Source: an uncultured Bacilli bacterium (lineage in GTDB: Bacteria > Bacillota_I > Bacilli_A > RF39 > UBA660). Taken from it: a stretch of 53,899 nt of DNA. Under the pieces are notes generated by a model, which was not told the DNA's origin, searched no databases, and worked only from the letters and a program-made list of their open reading frames with translations. Positions within the stretch are counted from its first letter, which is position 1. Each line of letters begins with the position of its first letter. The stretch covers positions 29,284 to 83,182 of the forward strand of contig CAJTXY010000002.1 in the NCBI GenBank assembly GCA_910583685.1, written 5' to 3'. This document shows, piece after piece, positions 25,862-35,224 of the stretch. The position numbers were made by a program, and so were the translations under genes.

Positions 25862-28323
25862 ACTTTTTCTTTTCCATCTTCATCAATTATTTCGTCTTCG
25901 TTTTTTTCTTTTTCCACAACCGTTACTGTAGCAACCTTTTGATTATCACGTAGATTAATTAAACGGACACCCTGTGTTGCTCTTTTCAAAGTCGAAACCT
26001 GCTCCAATGGCATTCTCATAACTATTCCATTATCACTAACAATAATTAAATCCTGTTCCCTATTAGTATCCACACAATTTAGTGCAGCCATACTACCATT
26101 CTTTTCAGTAATATTAAGAGCCTTAACCCCTTTACTACCTCTATGGGTAAGACGATATTCATTAATCTCTGTCTGCTTTCCATAACCCTTCTCAGTAACA
26201 ATCAAAATTAATCGTTCTGGTGTAACAACCTCTGCTCCAACAATATGACTACCATCTAAGTCCATACCCTTAACACCAGAAGTACTTCTACCCATAACTC
26301 TAACTTCTTTCTCATTAAAACGAACCATTCGTCCATTGCTAGCACCTAAAACAATCTCATTTTCACCATTTGTTTTAGAAACACCAATTAATTCATCATC
26401 ATCCTTTAAAATAATAGCAATTTTTCCACCTTTTCGAATGTTATCAAACTCTTCCATTGCCGTTCTCTTTACTAATCCATTCCGTGTTGCAAATAATAAA
26501 TAACTATTTTCTTCTTTTTCCACATCTCCTGCAACCGTAACTATCGAACTAATGTTTTCATCTTTATCTAAAGATAATAAGTTAATAACAGGAAGTCCTT
26601 TTGATTGCCTATTAAACTCAGGAATTTCATAACCCTTCAATCGATATACGCGACCCTTATTTGAGAAGAATAAAATGTAATCATGTGTTTTCATATTGAT
26701 TAAATGCTTAACAAAATCCTCCTCATTGGTTGCCATACCTTTGACACCAACACCTCCACGGTTTTGTGCACGATAAGTATCCGATTTTAATCTCTTAACA
26801 TAGCCTTTATTGGTTAATGTAACAATAATATCTTCAACTGGAATTAAAGACTCATCTTCTATATATTCGATTGCAGTCATATCAATATTAGTACGACGTT
26901 CATCACCATATTTATTCTTAATTTCAGTCATCTCATCTTTAATAATTTGTAAGATCTTCTCTTCACTAGCTAAAATAGCCTTCAATTCCTCAATCTCAGC
27001 AAGTAAAGCAGCAAGTTCATTCTCGATTTTATCTCTTTCTAAACCAGTTAAACGTCTTAACTTCATTTCCAAAATTGCCTGAGATTGTGCCTCTGACAAT
27101 TGGTACTTACTCATAAGACCATTCATAGCCTCTTCATCACTCTTAGAAGCCTTAATTAAAGCAATAATCGCATCAATATGATCAAGTGCAATCTTTAACC
27201 CCTCTAAAATATGTGCTCTAGCCTCATCTTTAGCCAAGTCAAACTTCGTTCTACGAATAATAATCTCTTTTTGATAATCCACATATTTAGATATAATATC
27301 CTTTAATCCTAAAGTTTTAGGAACTCCTTGATCAAGCATAAGGAATATAATACCAAAGTTATTTTGAAAAGCCGTATGTTTATATAAATTATTTAATACA
27401 ACCTGAGGATTAGCATCCTTTTTCAAAGTAATAGTAATTTTAATACCATCTTTTAAGTCTGTATGATAATCAGCGATTCCATCAATTACCTTATTATGAA
27501 CTAAGTCTGCTACTTTATTCTTTAAATCCAAAGTATTAATCCCATATGGAACCTCATCAATAATGATATAATGCTTTCCTTTTTCTTCCTCAATTCGAGC
27601 CTTACTACGTATCGTAATACTTCCTCGCCCTGTCTCATAAGCCTTTTTAATCCCACTATTACCAAGGATGGTAGCACCAGTTGGAAAATCTGGTCCCTTA
27701 ATATATTGCATTAATCCATCTACATCAATATCAGGATTATCAATATAAGCAATACATCCATCAATCACTTCACCCAAGTTGTGAGGTGGAATATTGGTTG
27801 CCATACCAACCGCAATTCCCATTGTACCATTGACCAAAATATTAGGAAAACGTGATGGTAGAACTGTAGGTTCCTTCGTAGTTTCATCAAAGTTTGGTGC
27901 AAAATCAACTGTATTTTTGTTGATATTTCTAAGAAGTTCCAATGAAATCTTAGAAAGACGCGATTCTGTATAACGCATAGCAGCAGCACCATAACCTTCA
28001 ATATTACCAAAGTTACCATGTCCATCTACAAGCATATAACGATAAGAAAAGTCCTGTGCCATACGAACCATCGCTTCATAGATACTAGAGTCTCCATGAG
28101 GATGGTAATTACCCATAACTTCTCCGACTGTTTTTGCACTCTTTTTATGAGGTTTATCAGGTGTATAACCAGACTCATACATCGAATATAAAATTCTACG
28201 ATGAACAGGTTTTAATCCATCTCTCAAATCTGGTAAAGCACGAGCAACAATAACACTCATTGAATATTCCAAGAAAGAATTTCGTATTTCATTTACAATA
28301 TTATTTTTTTCTAATCGATCCAT
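25849..28323 (-). CDS. gyrA: DNA gyrase subunit A
   Basis: 824 residues; DNA cleavage/rejoining subunit of the ATP-dependent supercoiling enzyme. Active-site Tyr in AAMRYTESRLS, quinolone-determining region GNYHPHGDSSIYEAMVRM, and the C-terminal beta-pinwheel with a GyrA-box variant QNRGGVG. The tail is acidic (EKNEDEIIDEDGKE). It follows gyrB by 12 nt with a strong AGGAGG SD. The gyrA box and length mark it as gyrase rather than ParC. Confidence 0.98.
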   Translation of the reverse strand: MDRLEKNNIVNEIRNSFLEYSMSVIVARALPDLRDGLKPVHRRILYSMYESGYTPDKPHKKSAKTVGEVMGNYHPHGDSSIYEAMVRMAQDFSYRYMLVDGHGNFGNIEGYGAAAMRYTESRLSKISLELLRNINKNTVDFAPNFDETTKEPTVLPSRFPNILVNGTMGIAVGMATNIPPHNLGEVIDGCIAYIDNPDIDVDGLMQYIKGPDFPTGATILGNSGIKKAYETGRGSITIRSKARIEEEKGKHYIIIDEVPYGINTLDLKNKVADLVHNKVIDGIADYHTDLKDGIKITITLKKDANPQVVLNNLYKHTAFQNNFGIIFLMLDQGVPKTLGLKDIISKYVDYQKEIIIRRTKFDLAKDEARAHILEGLKIALDHIDAIIALIKASKSDEEAMNGLMSKYQLSEAQSQAILEMKLRRLTGLERDKIENELAALLAEIEELKAILASEEKILQIIKDEMTEIKNKYGDERRTNIDMTAIEYIEDESLIPVEDIIVTLTNKGYVKRLKSDTYRAQNRGGVGVKGMATNEEDFVKHLINMKTHDYILFFSNKGRVYRLKGYEIPEFNRQSKGLPVINLLSLDKDENISSIVTVAGDVEKEENSYLLFATRNGLVKRTAMEEFDNIRKGGKIAIILKDDDELIGVSKTNGENEIVLGASNGRMVRFNEKEVRVMGRSTSGVKGMDLDGSHIVGAEVVTPERLILIVTEKGYGKQTEINEYRLTHRGSKGVKALNITEKNGSMAALNCVDTNREQDLIIVSDNGIVMRMPLEQVSTLKRATQGVRLINLRDNQKVATVTVVEKEKNEDEIIDEDGKEKVETE

Positions 28324-28335
28324 CTACCTTACCTC

Positions 28336-30252
28336 CTAAACATCCAAATTCTCAACATATACAGCATTTTCTTCAATGAAATTACGACGTGGCTCCACTT
28401 CTTCACCCATAAGCTTAGAAAAGGTTTCATCCGCAAGCATTGCATCATCTACTGTAATCTGTCTCAACACTCTTTTTTCAATATCCATTGTTGTCTCATT
28501 CAATTCTTCAGCATCCATCTCTCCCAAACCTTTCATTCGAGCAATCTCATACTTTGTATTAGGAGCAAGGGTTGCTAAATATTCATCTCTCTCCTGCTCA
28601 TTTAGCACATATTTAATCGTTTTTCCGTGTTTTATGACGAATAATGGGGGCTGAGCAGCATATACGTGTCCTGCCTCTACAATCGGCCTAAAAAAGCGAT
28701 AAAATAACGTTAAAAGGAGTACACGAATATGAGAACCATCTACATCGGCATCGGTCATAATAATAATTTTGTGATAACGTAACTTATTTAAATCAAAATC
28801 GTCCCCTATTCCAGTACCAAAAGCCGTAATAATCGTACGAATCTCTTCATTCGATAAAGCTCTATCAAGTCTTGCCTTCTCAACATTTAAAATCTTTCCA
28901 CGAAGAGGCAAAATTGCCTGTGTAATACTATTTCTTCCTTTAATAGCAGAACCACCAGCGGAATCTCCCTCGACTAAGAATATTTCACTCTCACTAGCAT
29001 CCTTACTCTTACAGTCAGATAACTTACCATAAAAGTTCGTAATATCTAAGTCCCCTTTTCTTCTAGTAAGCTCACGTGCCTTTTTAGCAGCAACACGAGC
29101 ACGAGATGCAGTCATTCCTTTTTCTACAATGATTTTAGCCTCATCTGGATGTTCCATCAAGAACCGTTCAAATGCTGCTGAGAAAATTTTATCAGAAACA
29201 CCTCTAACTTCAGCATTACCAAGTTTTGTCTTTGTTTGTCCTTCAAATTGAGGATTTGGATGCTTAATAGAAATAATCATAGTAAGACCTTCACGAACAT
29301 CATCTCCAGTTAGAGAATCATCATTATTCTTTAAAAGATTATTGCTAACAGCATACTTATTCAAAATTCTAGTTAATGCACGTCTTACACCATCTTCATG
29401 TGTTCCACCCTCTGGTGTCGTAATATTATTAACAAAAGAATAAATACTAGAATTATATGTCTCATTATATTGAAGAGCAACCTCTAAAGAAATATCTTTA
29501 TCAATACCTTCTACATCAATAATAGTATCATGTATAGGATTTTTAGAAGCATTTAACATCGTAACATACTCTTTTAATCCACCTTCATAATAGAATGAAT
29601 CTTTCTTATCAACTTCTCTCTCATCATATAAAGAAATACGAAGTCCTTTATTTAAGAAAGCAAGTTCACGAAGCCTTGTTTTTAATATTTCATAATCATA
29701 TACTGTAGTTTCTGTAAATATTTCAGGATCTGGTTTAAATACAACGGTAGTTCCAGTTCTTTCTTTAGAACATTCCTCAATCACGGTAAGTTGTGCCTCA
29801 GGATGTCCTCCATTACTATATTTTTGAAAATAAACATTTCCATCTTTATAAACACGTACTTCAAGCCAACTACTTAAAGCATTAACAACACTAGCACCAA
29901 CTCCATGAAGTCCACCAGATACTTTGTATCCTCCTCCACCAAACTTACCACCAGCGTGAAGTACTGTATATACAGTTTCTACTGTACTTTTTCCAGTTTT
30001 GGGATGAATATCAACGGGAATACCACGTCCATCATCTTTTACTGTAATTGTATTCTCACTTCCCACAATTACCTCAATATGAGAACAATAACCAGCAAGG
30101 GCCTCATCAATTGCATTATCCACAATCTCCCATACTAAATGGTGAAGTCCACGAGAACTTGTCGTTCCAATATACATACCTGGACGCTTACGAACAGCTT
30201 CTAAACCTTCTAGGACTTGTATCGCAGACGAATCATACTTTTTTTCTTCCAT
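28336..30252 (-). CDS. gyrB: DNA gyrase subunit B
   Basis: 638 residues; ATPase subunit of gyrase. GHKL ATP site (EIVDNAIDEALAGYC, DDGRGIPVDIHPKTG, GGLHGVGASVVNALS), Toprim motif EGDSAGGSA, PLRGKILNVEKAR, and DADVDGSHIR metal-binding segment, ending with the short YVENLDV tail. Located 9 nt after recF and 12 nt before gyrA, so recF-gyrB-gyrA is one transcription unit. Confidence 0.98.
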   Translation of the reverse strand: MEEKKYDSSAIQVLEGLEAVRKRPGMYIGTTSSRGLHHLVWEIVDNAIDEALAGYCSHIEVIVGSENTITVKDDGRGIPVDIHPKTGKSTVETVYTVLHAGGKFGGGGYKVSGGLHGVGASVVNALSSWLEVRVYKDGNVYFQKYSNGGHPEAQLTVIEECSKERTGTTVVFKPDPEIFTETTVYDYEILKTRLRELAFLNKGLRISLYDEREVDKKDSFYYEGGLKEYVTMLNASKNPIHDTIIDVEGIDKDISLEVALQYNETYNSSIYSFVNNITTPEGGTHEDGVRRALTRILNKYAVSNNLLKNNDDSLTGDDVREGLTMIISIKHPNPQFEGQTKTKLGNAEVRGVSDKIFSAAFERFLMEHPDEAKIIVEKGMTASRARVAAKKARELTRRKGDLDITNFYGKLSDCKSKDASESEIFLVEGDSAGGSAIKGRNSITQAILPLRGKILNVEKARLDRALSNEEIRTIITAFGTGIGDDFDLNKLRYHKIIIMTDADVDGSHIRVLLLTLFYRFFRPIVEAGHVYAAQPPLFVIKHGKTIKYVLNEQERDEYLATLAPNTKYEIARMKGLGEMDAEELNETTMDIEKRVLRQITVDDAMLADETFSKLMGEEVEPRRNFIEENAVYVENLDV

Positions 30253-30261
30253 TTTCTTAAC

Positions 30262-31371
30262 CTACTTTCTACTTATATTTCCTTTTTCTACTATATAGAT
30301 ATTAGCATCTTCTAAATATTTTTTCTGAATATTTTTTAAATCCGTTGTCGTAATAATACTTTGTATATCATTATTAATATGTTTTAGTAATTTCTTTCTC
30401 TTCGTAAGATCCAGTTCACTAAAAATATCATCCAAAAGCAATATCGGTTTTGTATTGCATACTCTTTCAAAAATAGGGATTTCTGATAATTTGGTTGCCA
30501 CAACAGCTAATCTTTGTTGCCCCTGTGATCCAAAGTTTTTCAAATTAACATCCGCTAAATAAATTGAGAAATCATCTCGATGAGGACCATATAATGTCAT
30601 TTTATAGTTTAATTCTTTTTCATAATTCTTCTTATAAATTGCAAGCATCTCTTTCTTGATAATAACATCATCAAAAGAATCAAAGCGAATATTGGTCTCA
30701 TAAACCATTTTAAGAGATCTCTCCCCTGCTATATCAAAGAAAATATCACTTAAATTTTCATTAATTTGCTCAATAAACTTTTGGCGTTCTTGATAAATAA
30801 TCACTGCTTTTTCTACAAGTTTATCTGTCAAAATATCCAAATAATTTTTATCAGCAATACTACTAGTAAACAACAACTTTAAATATTCATTACGCGTCTT
30901 TAGAATTTTATTATATTCATTATAGGTATTTAGATAAGTTTTTGATAATTGACTAAGTTCAATATTAAAAAAATTACGTCTTATGCTAGGAGAACCTTTA
31001 ATAAGTTCCAAATCATCAGGAGTAAAAATAATAACATTAAGATAAGAAATATAATCAGCAAGTCGACTTACTTTATCACTATTTACTTGAATTTTCTTAT
31101 TTCCATCCATCATTTGAATCTCTAAATCATTAAGAATACGTCTCGTTTTCACTCGCCCTTTTATAATGGCCTTCTCCTCGCCTGACTTAATAAGATTAGC
31201 CTCACAACCACCACGATGAGATTTTGTAAGAGCAAGTATAGAGATTGCTTCCAAAATATTAGTCTTCCCTTGGGCATTATGACCAATTAAAATATTCATT
31301 TTTGATCCAAATTGAACACTCACTTTTCGATAATTTCGGAAATTATAAAGATTAATTTTACTTAAAAACAT
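30262..31371 (-). CDS. recF: DNA replication and repair protein RecF
   Basis: 369 residues; SMC-like ATPase that helps load RecA at gaps. Walker A GHNAQGKTN (about 29-37), signature near FGSQGQQRLAVVATKLSE, and Walker B PILLLDDIFSELD. It begins the recF-gyrB-gyrA transcript; the leader has a notable hairpin and promoter arrangement (31381-31458). Confidence 0.97.
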   Translation of the reverse strand: MFLSKINLYNFRNYRKVSVQFGSKMNILIGHNAQGKTNILEAISILALTKSHRGGCEANLIKSGEEKAIIKGRVKTRRILNDLEIQMMDGNKKIQVNSDKVSRLADYISYLNVIIFTPDDLELIKGSPSIRRNFFNIELSQLSKTYLNTYNEYNKILKTRNEYLKLLFTSSIADKNYLDILTDKLVEKAVIIYQERQKFIEQINENLSDIFFDIAGERSLKMVYETNIRFDSFDDVIIKKEMLAIYKKNYEKELNYKMTLYGPHRDDFSIYLADVNLKNFGSQGQQRLAVVATKLSEIPIFERVCNTKPILLLDDIFSELDLTKRKKLLKHINNDIQSIITTTDLKNIQKKYLEDANIYIVEKGNISRK

Positions 31372-31380
31372 AATTTAGAT

Positions 31381-31458
31381 AAAAAAAGACCCATATTATC
31401 ACCTTATCCCTGTTTTAGTATTCCTATACCTACGAGACTATTATAACATAATATGGGC
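31381..31458 (-). promoter_or_regulatory. recF leader: extended -10 promoter inside a long-loop terminator-like hairpin
   Basis: On the minus strand GCCCATATTAT and ATAATATGGGT can pair across about 50 nt, and the second arm is followed by seven T just before recF. Between the arms lies TGTTATAAT, an extended -10 (TATAAT at 31440-31445). RNA started at that promoter lacks the first arm and reads through. RNA arriving from the comK-like gene contains both arms and could terminate. Confidence 0.55.
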
Positions 31459-31487
31459 CTATATGCACATAAATTTGCATATTCTTA

Positions 31488-31931
31488 CTATTTTTTTCGG
31501 TTTCGAACAACTGATTCTAAACGAGTAGCACGAAGAAGTTGATTTTGCAAAGATCGATAAGAGATTGGTATCTCAATTTCCTGATTATTATCAAAGATTA
31601 TTCTTGATGATAATTCATCTATAGACTCGATATTTCTAATTCTGCTAGAAGCAAGCCAAATACAATTTCTATCATCAGGAGAAACTGTTGGAAAAAATAC
31701 AATATTTCGTCCATCTTCTACTAAAATCGGTATTTTATAACCATCTCCTAAAATACTCTTTGCACCCTCCTTTCTTCCTTTATAACTACTTCCAAAATAC
31801 CTACAACTCTCTTCCATAATCTGATATGGATTTTCTTCAATCACATACTCTACTTCATCTTCTAAAACCTTACTCATATTAGAATCCATTGGCATAATCG
31901 CCAAAGTTCCTTCGTTAATTTCATATTTCAT
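31488..31931 (-). CDS. ComK-like competence transcription factor
   Basis: 147 residues with clear similarity to ComK: YEINEGTLAIMP at the N-terminus, ESCRYFGSSYKGRKEGAK (matching ComK SCRFFGSSYAGRKAGT), IPILVEDGRNIVFFPT, and IEIPISYRSLQNQLLRA near the end. B. subtilis ComK (192 residues) activates DNA-uptake genes by binding K-boxes. This protein lacks the last 35-40 residues, which in B. subtilis are needed for regulated degradation by MecA/ClpCP. It has its own strong SD (AGAAGGGGG). It sits between dnaN and recF, where Bacillus has yaaA. Confidence 0.85.
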   Translation of the reverse strand: MKYEINEGTLAIMPMDSNMSKVLEDEVEYVIEENPYQIMEESCRYFGSSYKGRKEGAKSILGDGYKIPILVEDGRNIVFFPTVSPDDRNCIWLASSRIRNIESIDELSSRIIFDNNQEIEIPISYRSLQNQLLRATRLESVVRNRKK

Positions 31932-32022
31932 AAAATCCCCCTTCTGAAAACGTTAATTTCCCGTTCTCAAGGAAAATATATCACTTGAAGAGGTCGAAAA
32001 AAGTAGAAATTTCTGGAAAATG

Positions 32023-32074
32023 CAAAAAAAAAGAAAAAATTGTCGAAAATATCTACAAAGTCAACAATTTTTTC
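32023..32074 (-). terminator. Terminator after dnaN
   Basis: Minus strand: perfect 11-bp stem GAAAAAATTGT / ACAATTTTTTC with about 20-nt loop, followed by a run of T. It separates dnaA-dnaN from the comK-like gene. Confidence 0.75.
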
Positions 32075-32091
32075 TATAATATCGCTTATTT

Positions 32092-33219
32092 CTAATAAGT
32101 ACGAATTGGTAAAACTAATTGAGTTAAAGTCTCATCTGCCTTTGATTTGATCAAAATTGGTTTTATCTCTCCTACAAAATGTAAATCAACACTATCTGTT
32201 TTAAACGATTTTAAAGCTTCCATCATATATTTAGCACTAAATGAAATCTTAATATTTTCTTGATTATTCTTAAGAATTCTCATTTTTTCCTCTACTCTAC
32301 CGATTTCAGCAGAAGATGATCGCAAAATTAAAGTATCATCTATCGTTTCAAGAGTAACAATATTCTTTTCTTTATCACTAGTTAAAATACTTGCACGATC
32401 TATAACACTATAAAGTTCATCAAGAGAAGCAGTAACTACTAAATAAGAATCTGTTGGCATCAAATTAGAAGTATTAGGGTAAGTTCCATTAATTAATCTT
32501 GATTGAAATTTAACATTTTTATATTTAAATAAAATTTTATTATTAAAAATATGAATTTCAATATTTTCTTCATCATCCCCTAATATTTTACAAAACTCTT
32601 CTAAATTATGACTAGGAATAACAATATTATAATTTTCTTCACTACTTTTTTCTAAATAAATAACCTTCCTTGCTAAACGGTAAGAATCCGTAGAATTACA
32701 TTCTAAAAGATTACCAGCAATATTAAAGTTAATTCCCGTTAAAACAGGTTTGGTCTCTTCATTAGAGGATGCAAATGCAGTTTGCATAACAATATCTTTA
32801 AAAGTTTGATTTGAAATCTCTACTTTTTTCTTACTTTCCTCTAAATCGATAGATGGGTATTCACTCTCATTAATACCATTTAAATTAAATTCACTATTTT
32901 CTGTGTAGATCAATATTTTAAGTTCATCAATCAATTCAATATTAATATATTTATCAGGAAGCTTTCTAACAATATCTAAAATATATTTTCCCTGAATAAT
33001 AATAGACCCTTCTTTTTCAATAGTAAAATCTTCTGTATCATTCGCATAAATTGTTGTTTCAATTGTAATATCATTATCAGAAGCAGTTAAAGTCAGTTTT
33101 TTCTTTGAAACATCAAAGCGAATTCCTGCAAGAACTGGGATCAAATTTTTTGTACTAATCGCTTTTGATACTTTACTTAAAGCATCAAGTAATAAATCTT
33201 TTTTAATTGTTAATTTCAT
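32092..33219 (-). CDS. dnaN: DNA polymerase III beta subunit (sliding clamp)
   Basis: 375 residues; ring-shaped processivity factor. Three-domain clamp fold with MKLTIKKDLLLDALSKVSKAI at the start and the C-terminal partner-binding end TQLVLPIRTY. It lies 142 nt after dnaA in the same direction, with DnaA boxes in the gap. Confidence 0.97.
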   Translation of the reverse strand: MKLTIKKDLLLDALSKVSKAISTKNLIPVLAGIRFDVSKKKLTLTASDNDITIETTIYANDTEDFTIEKEGSIIIQGKYILDIVRKLPDKYINIELIDELKILIYTENSEFNLNGINESEYPSIDLEESKKKVEISNQTFKDIVMQTAFASSNEETKPVLTGINFNIAGNLLECNSTDSYRLARKVIYLEKSSEENYNIVIPSHNLEEFCKILGDDEENIEIHIFNNKILFKYKNVKFQSRLINGTYPNTSNLMPTDSYLVVTASLDELYSVIDRASILTSDKEKNIVTLETIDDTLILRSSSAEIGRVEEKMRILKNNQENIKISFSAKYMMEALKSFKTDSVDLHFVGEIKPILIKSKADETLTQLVLPIRTY

Positions 33220-33258
33220 AAATATTCCTTCTTTCTTATTAATTATTGTTATTATTAC

Positions 33259-33357
33259 TGTGGAAAAAGTTTAAAACCCTATTTTCCATTGATATATCAA
33301 TATTATTTTACAATATTCTTTGTGGAAAAGTAAAATAATAATTGCATATTTTCCACA
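33259..33357. other. oriC, part 2: DnaA boxes between dnaA and dnaN
   Basis: Three TTTTCCACA DnaA boxes: 33259-33267 and 33321-33329 on the minus strand, 33349-33357 on the plus strand, in AT-rich sequence (TAAAATAATAATTGCATA) that could serve as the unwinding element. In B. subtilis unwinding takes place in the corresponding dnaA-dnaN gap. Confidence 0.75.
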
Positions 33358-33361
33358 TCCC

Positions 33362-34738
33362 CTATTCTATATCTTTTTTTAGCTTCTCTATAATATTATA
33401 AAGATCCTTATTAATTTTAATTTCATTTTCAATTTTTTCAACAGAATGCATAACAGTGGAATGGTCCTTTCCTCCAAATTCTGTTCCAATTTTAGGAAAA
33501 GACTCGCTAGTCATTTGTCTACATAAATACATTGCAATTTGCCTTGGAAAAGCAATATTAGCACTTCTTTTTTTGCTCCTAATATCTTCCACTGATATTT
33601 GAAAGTATTCAGATACAATTCGCTGAATTCTGTGGATATCATTTTTTTCACACATTCCTTTACTTATGAAATCTTTAAGTGCATCAATTGCAAGGTCTAG
33701 ATTGATTTCAGCTCCTCCCATAATAGTGGAATAAGCAATAAGTCTTGTAATAGATCCCTCCAATTGTCGTACATCATTGCCAATATTAGAAGCAATATAC
33801 TCCACAACATCCTGTGGAATATCTTTTTCGAATGCCCCTGCTGCAATCTTTTTCTTAAGTATTTCAACACGCAGATTAAAGTCAGGTGGAAAGATATTAA
33901 CCGTAAGCCCCCAACAAAAACGCGTTCGAAGACGATCTTCTAACAATTTTAAATCATCAGGCGATCGATCAGAAGAAATAATAATTTGTTTAGAATCGCT
34001 ATATAAAGAGTTAAATGTGTGGAAAAACTCTTGTTGGGACTGTGTTGCAGGTCCTAAAAATTGAATATCATCGATAATTAAGACATCAATATTTCGATAC
34101 TTATTTTTAAAGAAATCAACACAATCTAAATTATTTCCTCTACTATTTTTCTTATTAATACCAATAAAATCCTCAATAAATTGGTCACTAGTAACGTAGA
34201 GAACTCGCCTATTACTATTTTCCACAATATAGTTTCCAATGGCATGCATCAAATGGGTCTTTCCTAGTCCACTATTTCCATAAAGAAATAAAGGATTATA
34301 CATTTTTCCAGGATTTTCAGCCACAGAAAGTGCTGCCGCCTGTGCAAATTTATTACTATTTCCAACAATAAAGTTCTCAAAAGTATACTGTTTTTTTAAA
34401 TTAGAATGCACAAAAGCATTACTAGGAACACCTTCACTAACTGTCTGTAAAATAACTTCTTCTTGCTTTGTTTCTTTCTCTTTTTCTTCAATTTCTTCTT
34501 TTAATAAAAATTCTAATTCAAAATTTGTTCCAGTAATCTTATTTAAAGTACTAATAATGACTTCCGAATAATTATCAGGTAAATGTTTTTTATGAATTGG
34601 CATTGGAACAATAATAATTGCCCTCTCCTCTTCTAATTTGTAAAGTTCTGTCTCTTGAAACCATATATTATAGGAAAGAGATGATAGTTCTTCTTTGATT
34701 GTTGATAAAAATTTAGACCATAAAATATCGACATTCAT
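33362..34738 (-). CDS. dnaA: Chromosomal replication initiator DnaA
   Basis: 458 residues; AAA+ protein that binds DnaA boxes and opens oriC. Domain I ILWSKFLSTIKEEL, domain II linker (acidic, about 85-120), Walker A GNSGLGKTHLMHAIG, Walker B VLIIDDIQFL, sensor region SSDRSPDDLKLLEDRLRTRF, and the domain IV DNA-binding signature GGKDHSTVMHS. The start is set at ATG 34738, 9 nt after GGGGAG; longer reading frames upstream run into the DnaA-box region and are not supported. Confidence 0.98.
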   Translation of the reverse strand: MNVDILWSKFLSTIKEELSSLSYNIWFQETELYKLEEERAIIIVPMPIHKKHLPDNYSEVIISTLNKITGTNFELEFLLKEEIEEKEKETKQEEVILQTVSEGVPSNAFVHSNLKKQYTFENFIVGNSNKFAQAAALSVAENPGKMYNPLFLYGNSGLGKTHLMHAIGNYIVENSNRRVLYVTSDQFIEDFIGINKKNSRGNNLDCVDFFKNKYRNIDVLIIDDIQFLGPATQSQQEFFHTFNSLYSDSKQIIISSDRSPDDLKLLEDRLRTRFCWGLTVNIFPPDFNLRVEILKKKIAAGAFEKDIPQDVVEYIASNIGNDVRQLEGSITRLIAYSTIMGGAEINLDLAIDALKDFISKGMCEKNDIHRIQRIVSEYFQISVEDIRSKKRSANIAFPRQIAMYLCRQMTSESFPKIGTEFGGKDHSTVMHSVEKIENEIKINKDLYNIIEKLKKDIE

Positions 34739-34939
34739 CTCTACCATCTCCCCGTCAAAAAACTTAAAAATAGTGTATCTCAAATTGTTGAAAAAGAAAA
34801 CATTTTTTGAGGAAAAAAAATAATTCACAGGAAGTCCACAGTTTTTTCCACATAAGAAACACTTGAAAATAAAGAACAAACTCGACTTTTCCACATTTTC
34901 CACAAATTATTATGCACATAGTGAAAAAAGAAATCCACA
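34739..34939. other. oriC, part 1: DnaA-box cluster upstream of dnaA
   Basis: TTTTCCACA boxes at 34844-34852, 34887-34895 and 34896-34904 (the last two abut), plus weaker AAGTCCACA (34832-34840) and AAATCCACA (34931-34939), all in the same orientation. Together with the boxes beyond dnaA this makes a bipartite origin of the Bacillus type. Gene direction switches exactly here. Confidence 0.85.
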
Positions 34940-34993
34940 AACTTGTTGAAACTGGGGAATCTAAAAATATATGGAATAATTTAGTAGGTTTTA

Positions 34994-35023
34994 TTGACAA
35001 AAGTGGCACTTTTCTATTATACT
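34994..35023 (+). promoter_or_regulatory. rpmH promoter
   Basis: Consensus -35 TTGACA (34994-34999) and -10 TATACT (35018-35023), spacer 18 nt. It drives rpmH and possibly the following rnpA-yidC-jag genes. Confidence 0.75.
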
Positions 35024-35053
35024 AATGGAGATTTATGTCTGGAGGTGGAGAAA

Positions 35054-35176
35054 TTGAAAAGAACATATCAACCAAATAATCGTAAAAAAGCAAAGAAACA
35101 TGGTTTTTTCGCACGTAAAAAAACTGATATTTTAAATCGTCGTCGTCGCAAAGGTCGTAAAAGACTTTGTAAATAA
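35054..35176 (+). CDS. rpmH: Ribosomal protein L34
   Basis: 40 residues, KRTYQPNNRKKAKKHGFFARKK-type start (split here: KRTYQPNNRKKAKKHGFF, then ARKK) and RRRRKGRKRLCK end. The start is TTG with a very strong GGAGGTGGAG 3-9 nt upstream; no ATG is available in frame at the expected place. Usual length is 44: the segment between ARKK and ILNRRRRKG is about four residues shorter, lacking the common N-G-R-type turn. It sits at the standard position beside oriC. Confidence 0.93.
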   Translation: MKRTYQPNNRKKAKKHGFFARKKTDILNRRRRKGRKRLCK

Positions 35177-35178
35177 TG

Positions 35179-35200
35179 CCACTGATTTCAGTGGTTTTTT
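35179..35200 (+). terminator. Terminator between rpmH and rnpA
   Basis: Perfect 7-bp stem CCACTGA / TCAGTGG with a 2-nt minimal loop, followed by six T. Probably a partial terminator that lets rpmH mRNA exceed rnpA mRNA. Confidence 0.8.
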
Positions 35201-35224
35201 ACTTATAAAGTAAAGGGTGATATT

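Noticed and set aside
34217..34225. TTTTCCACA inside dnaA as another origin box
   Set aside because: A single match within a conserved coding region and away from both clusters; it may be chance.
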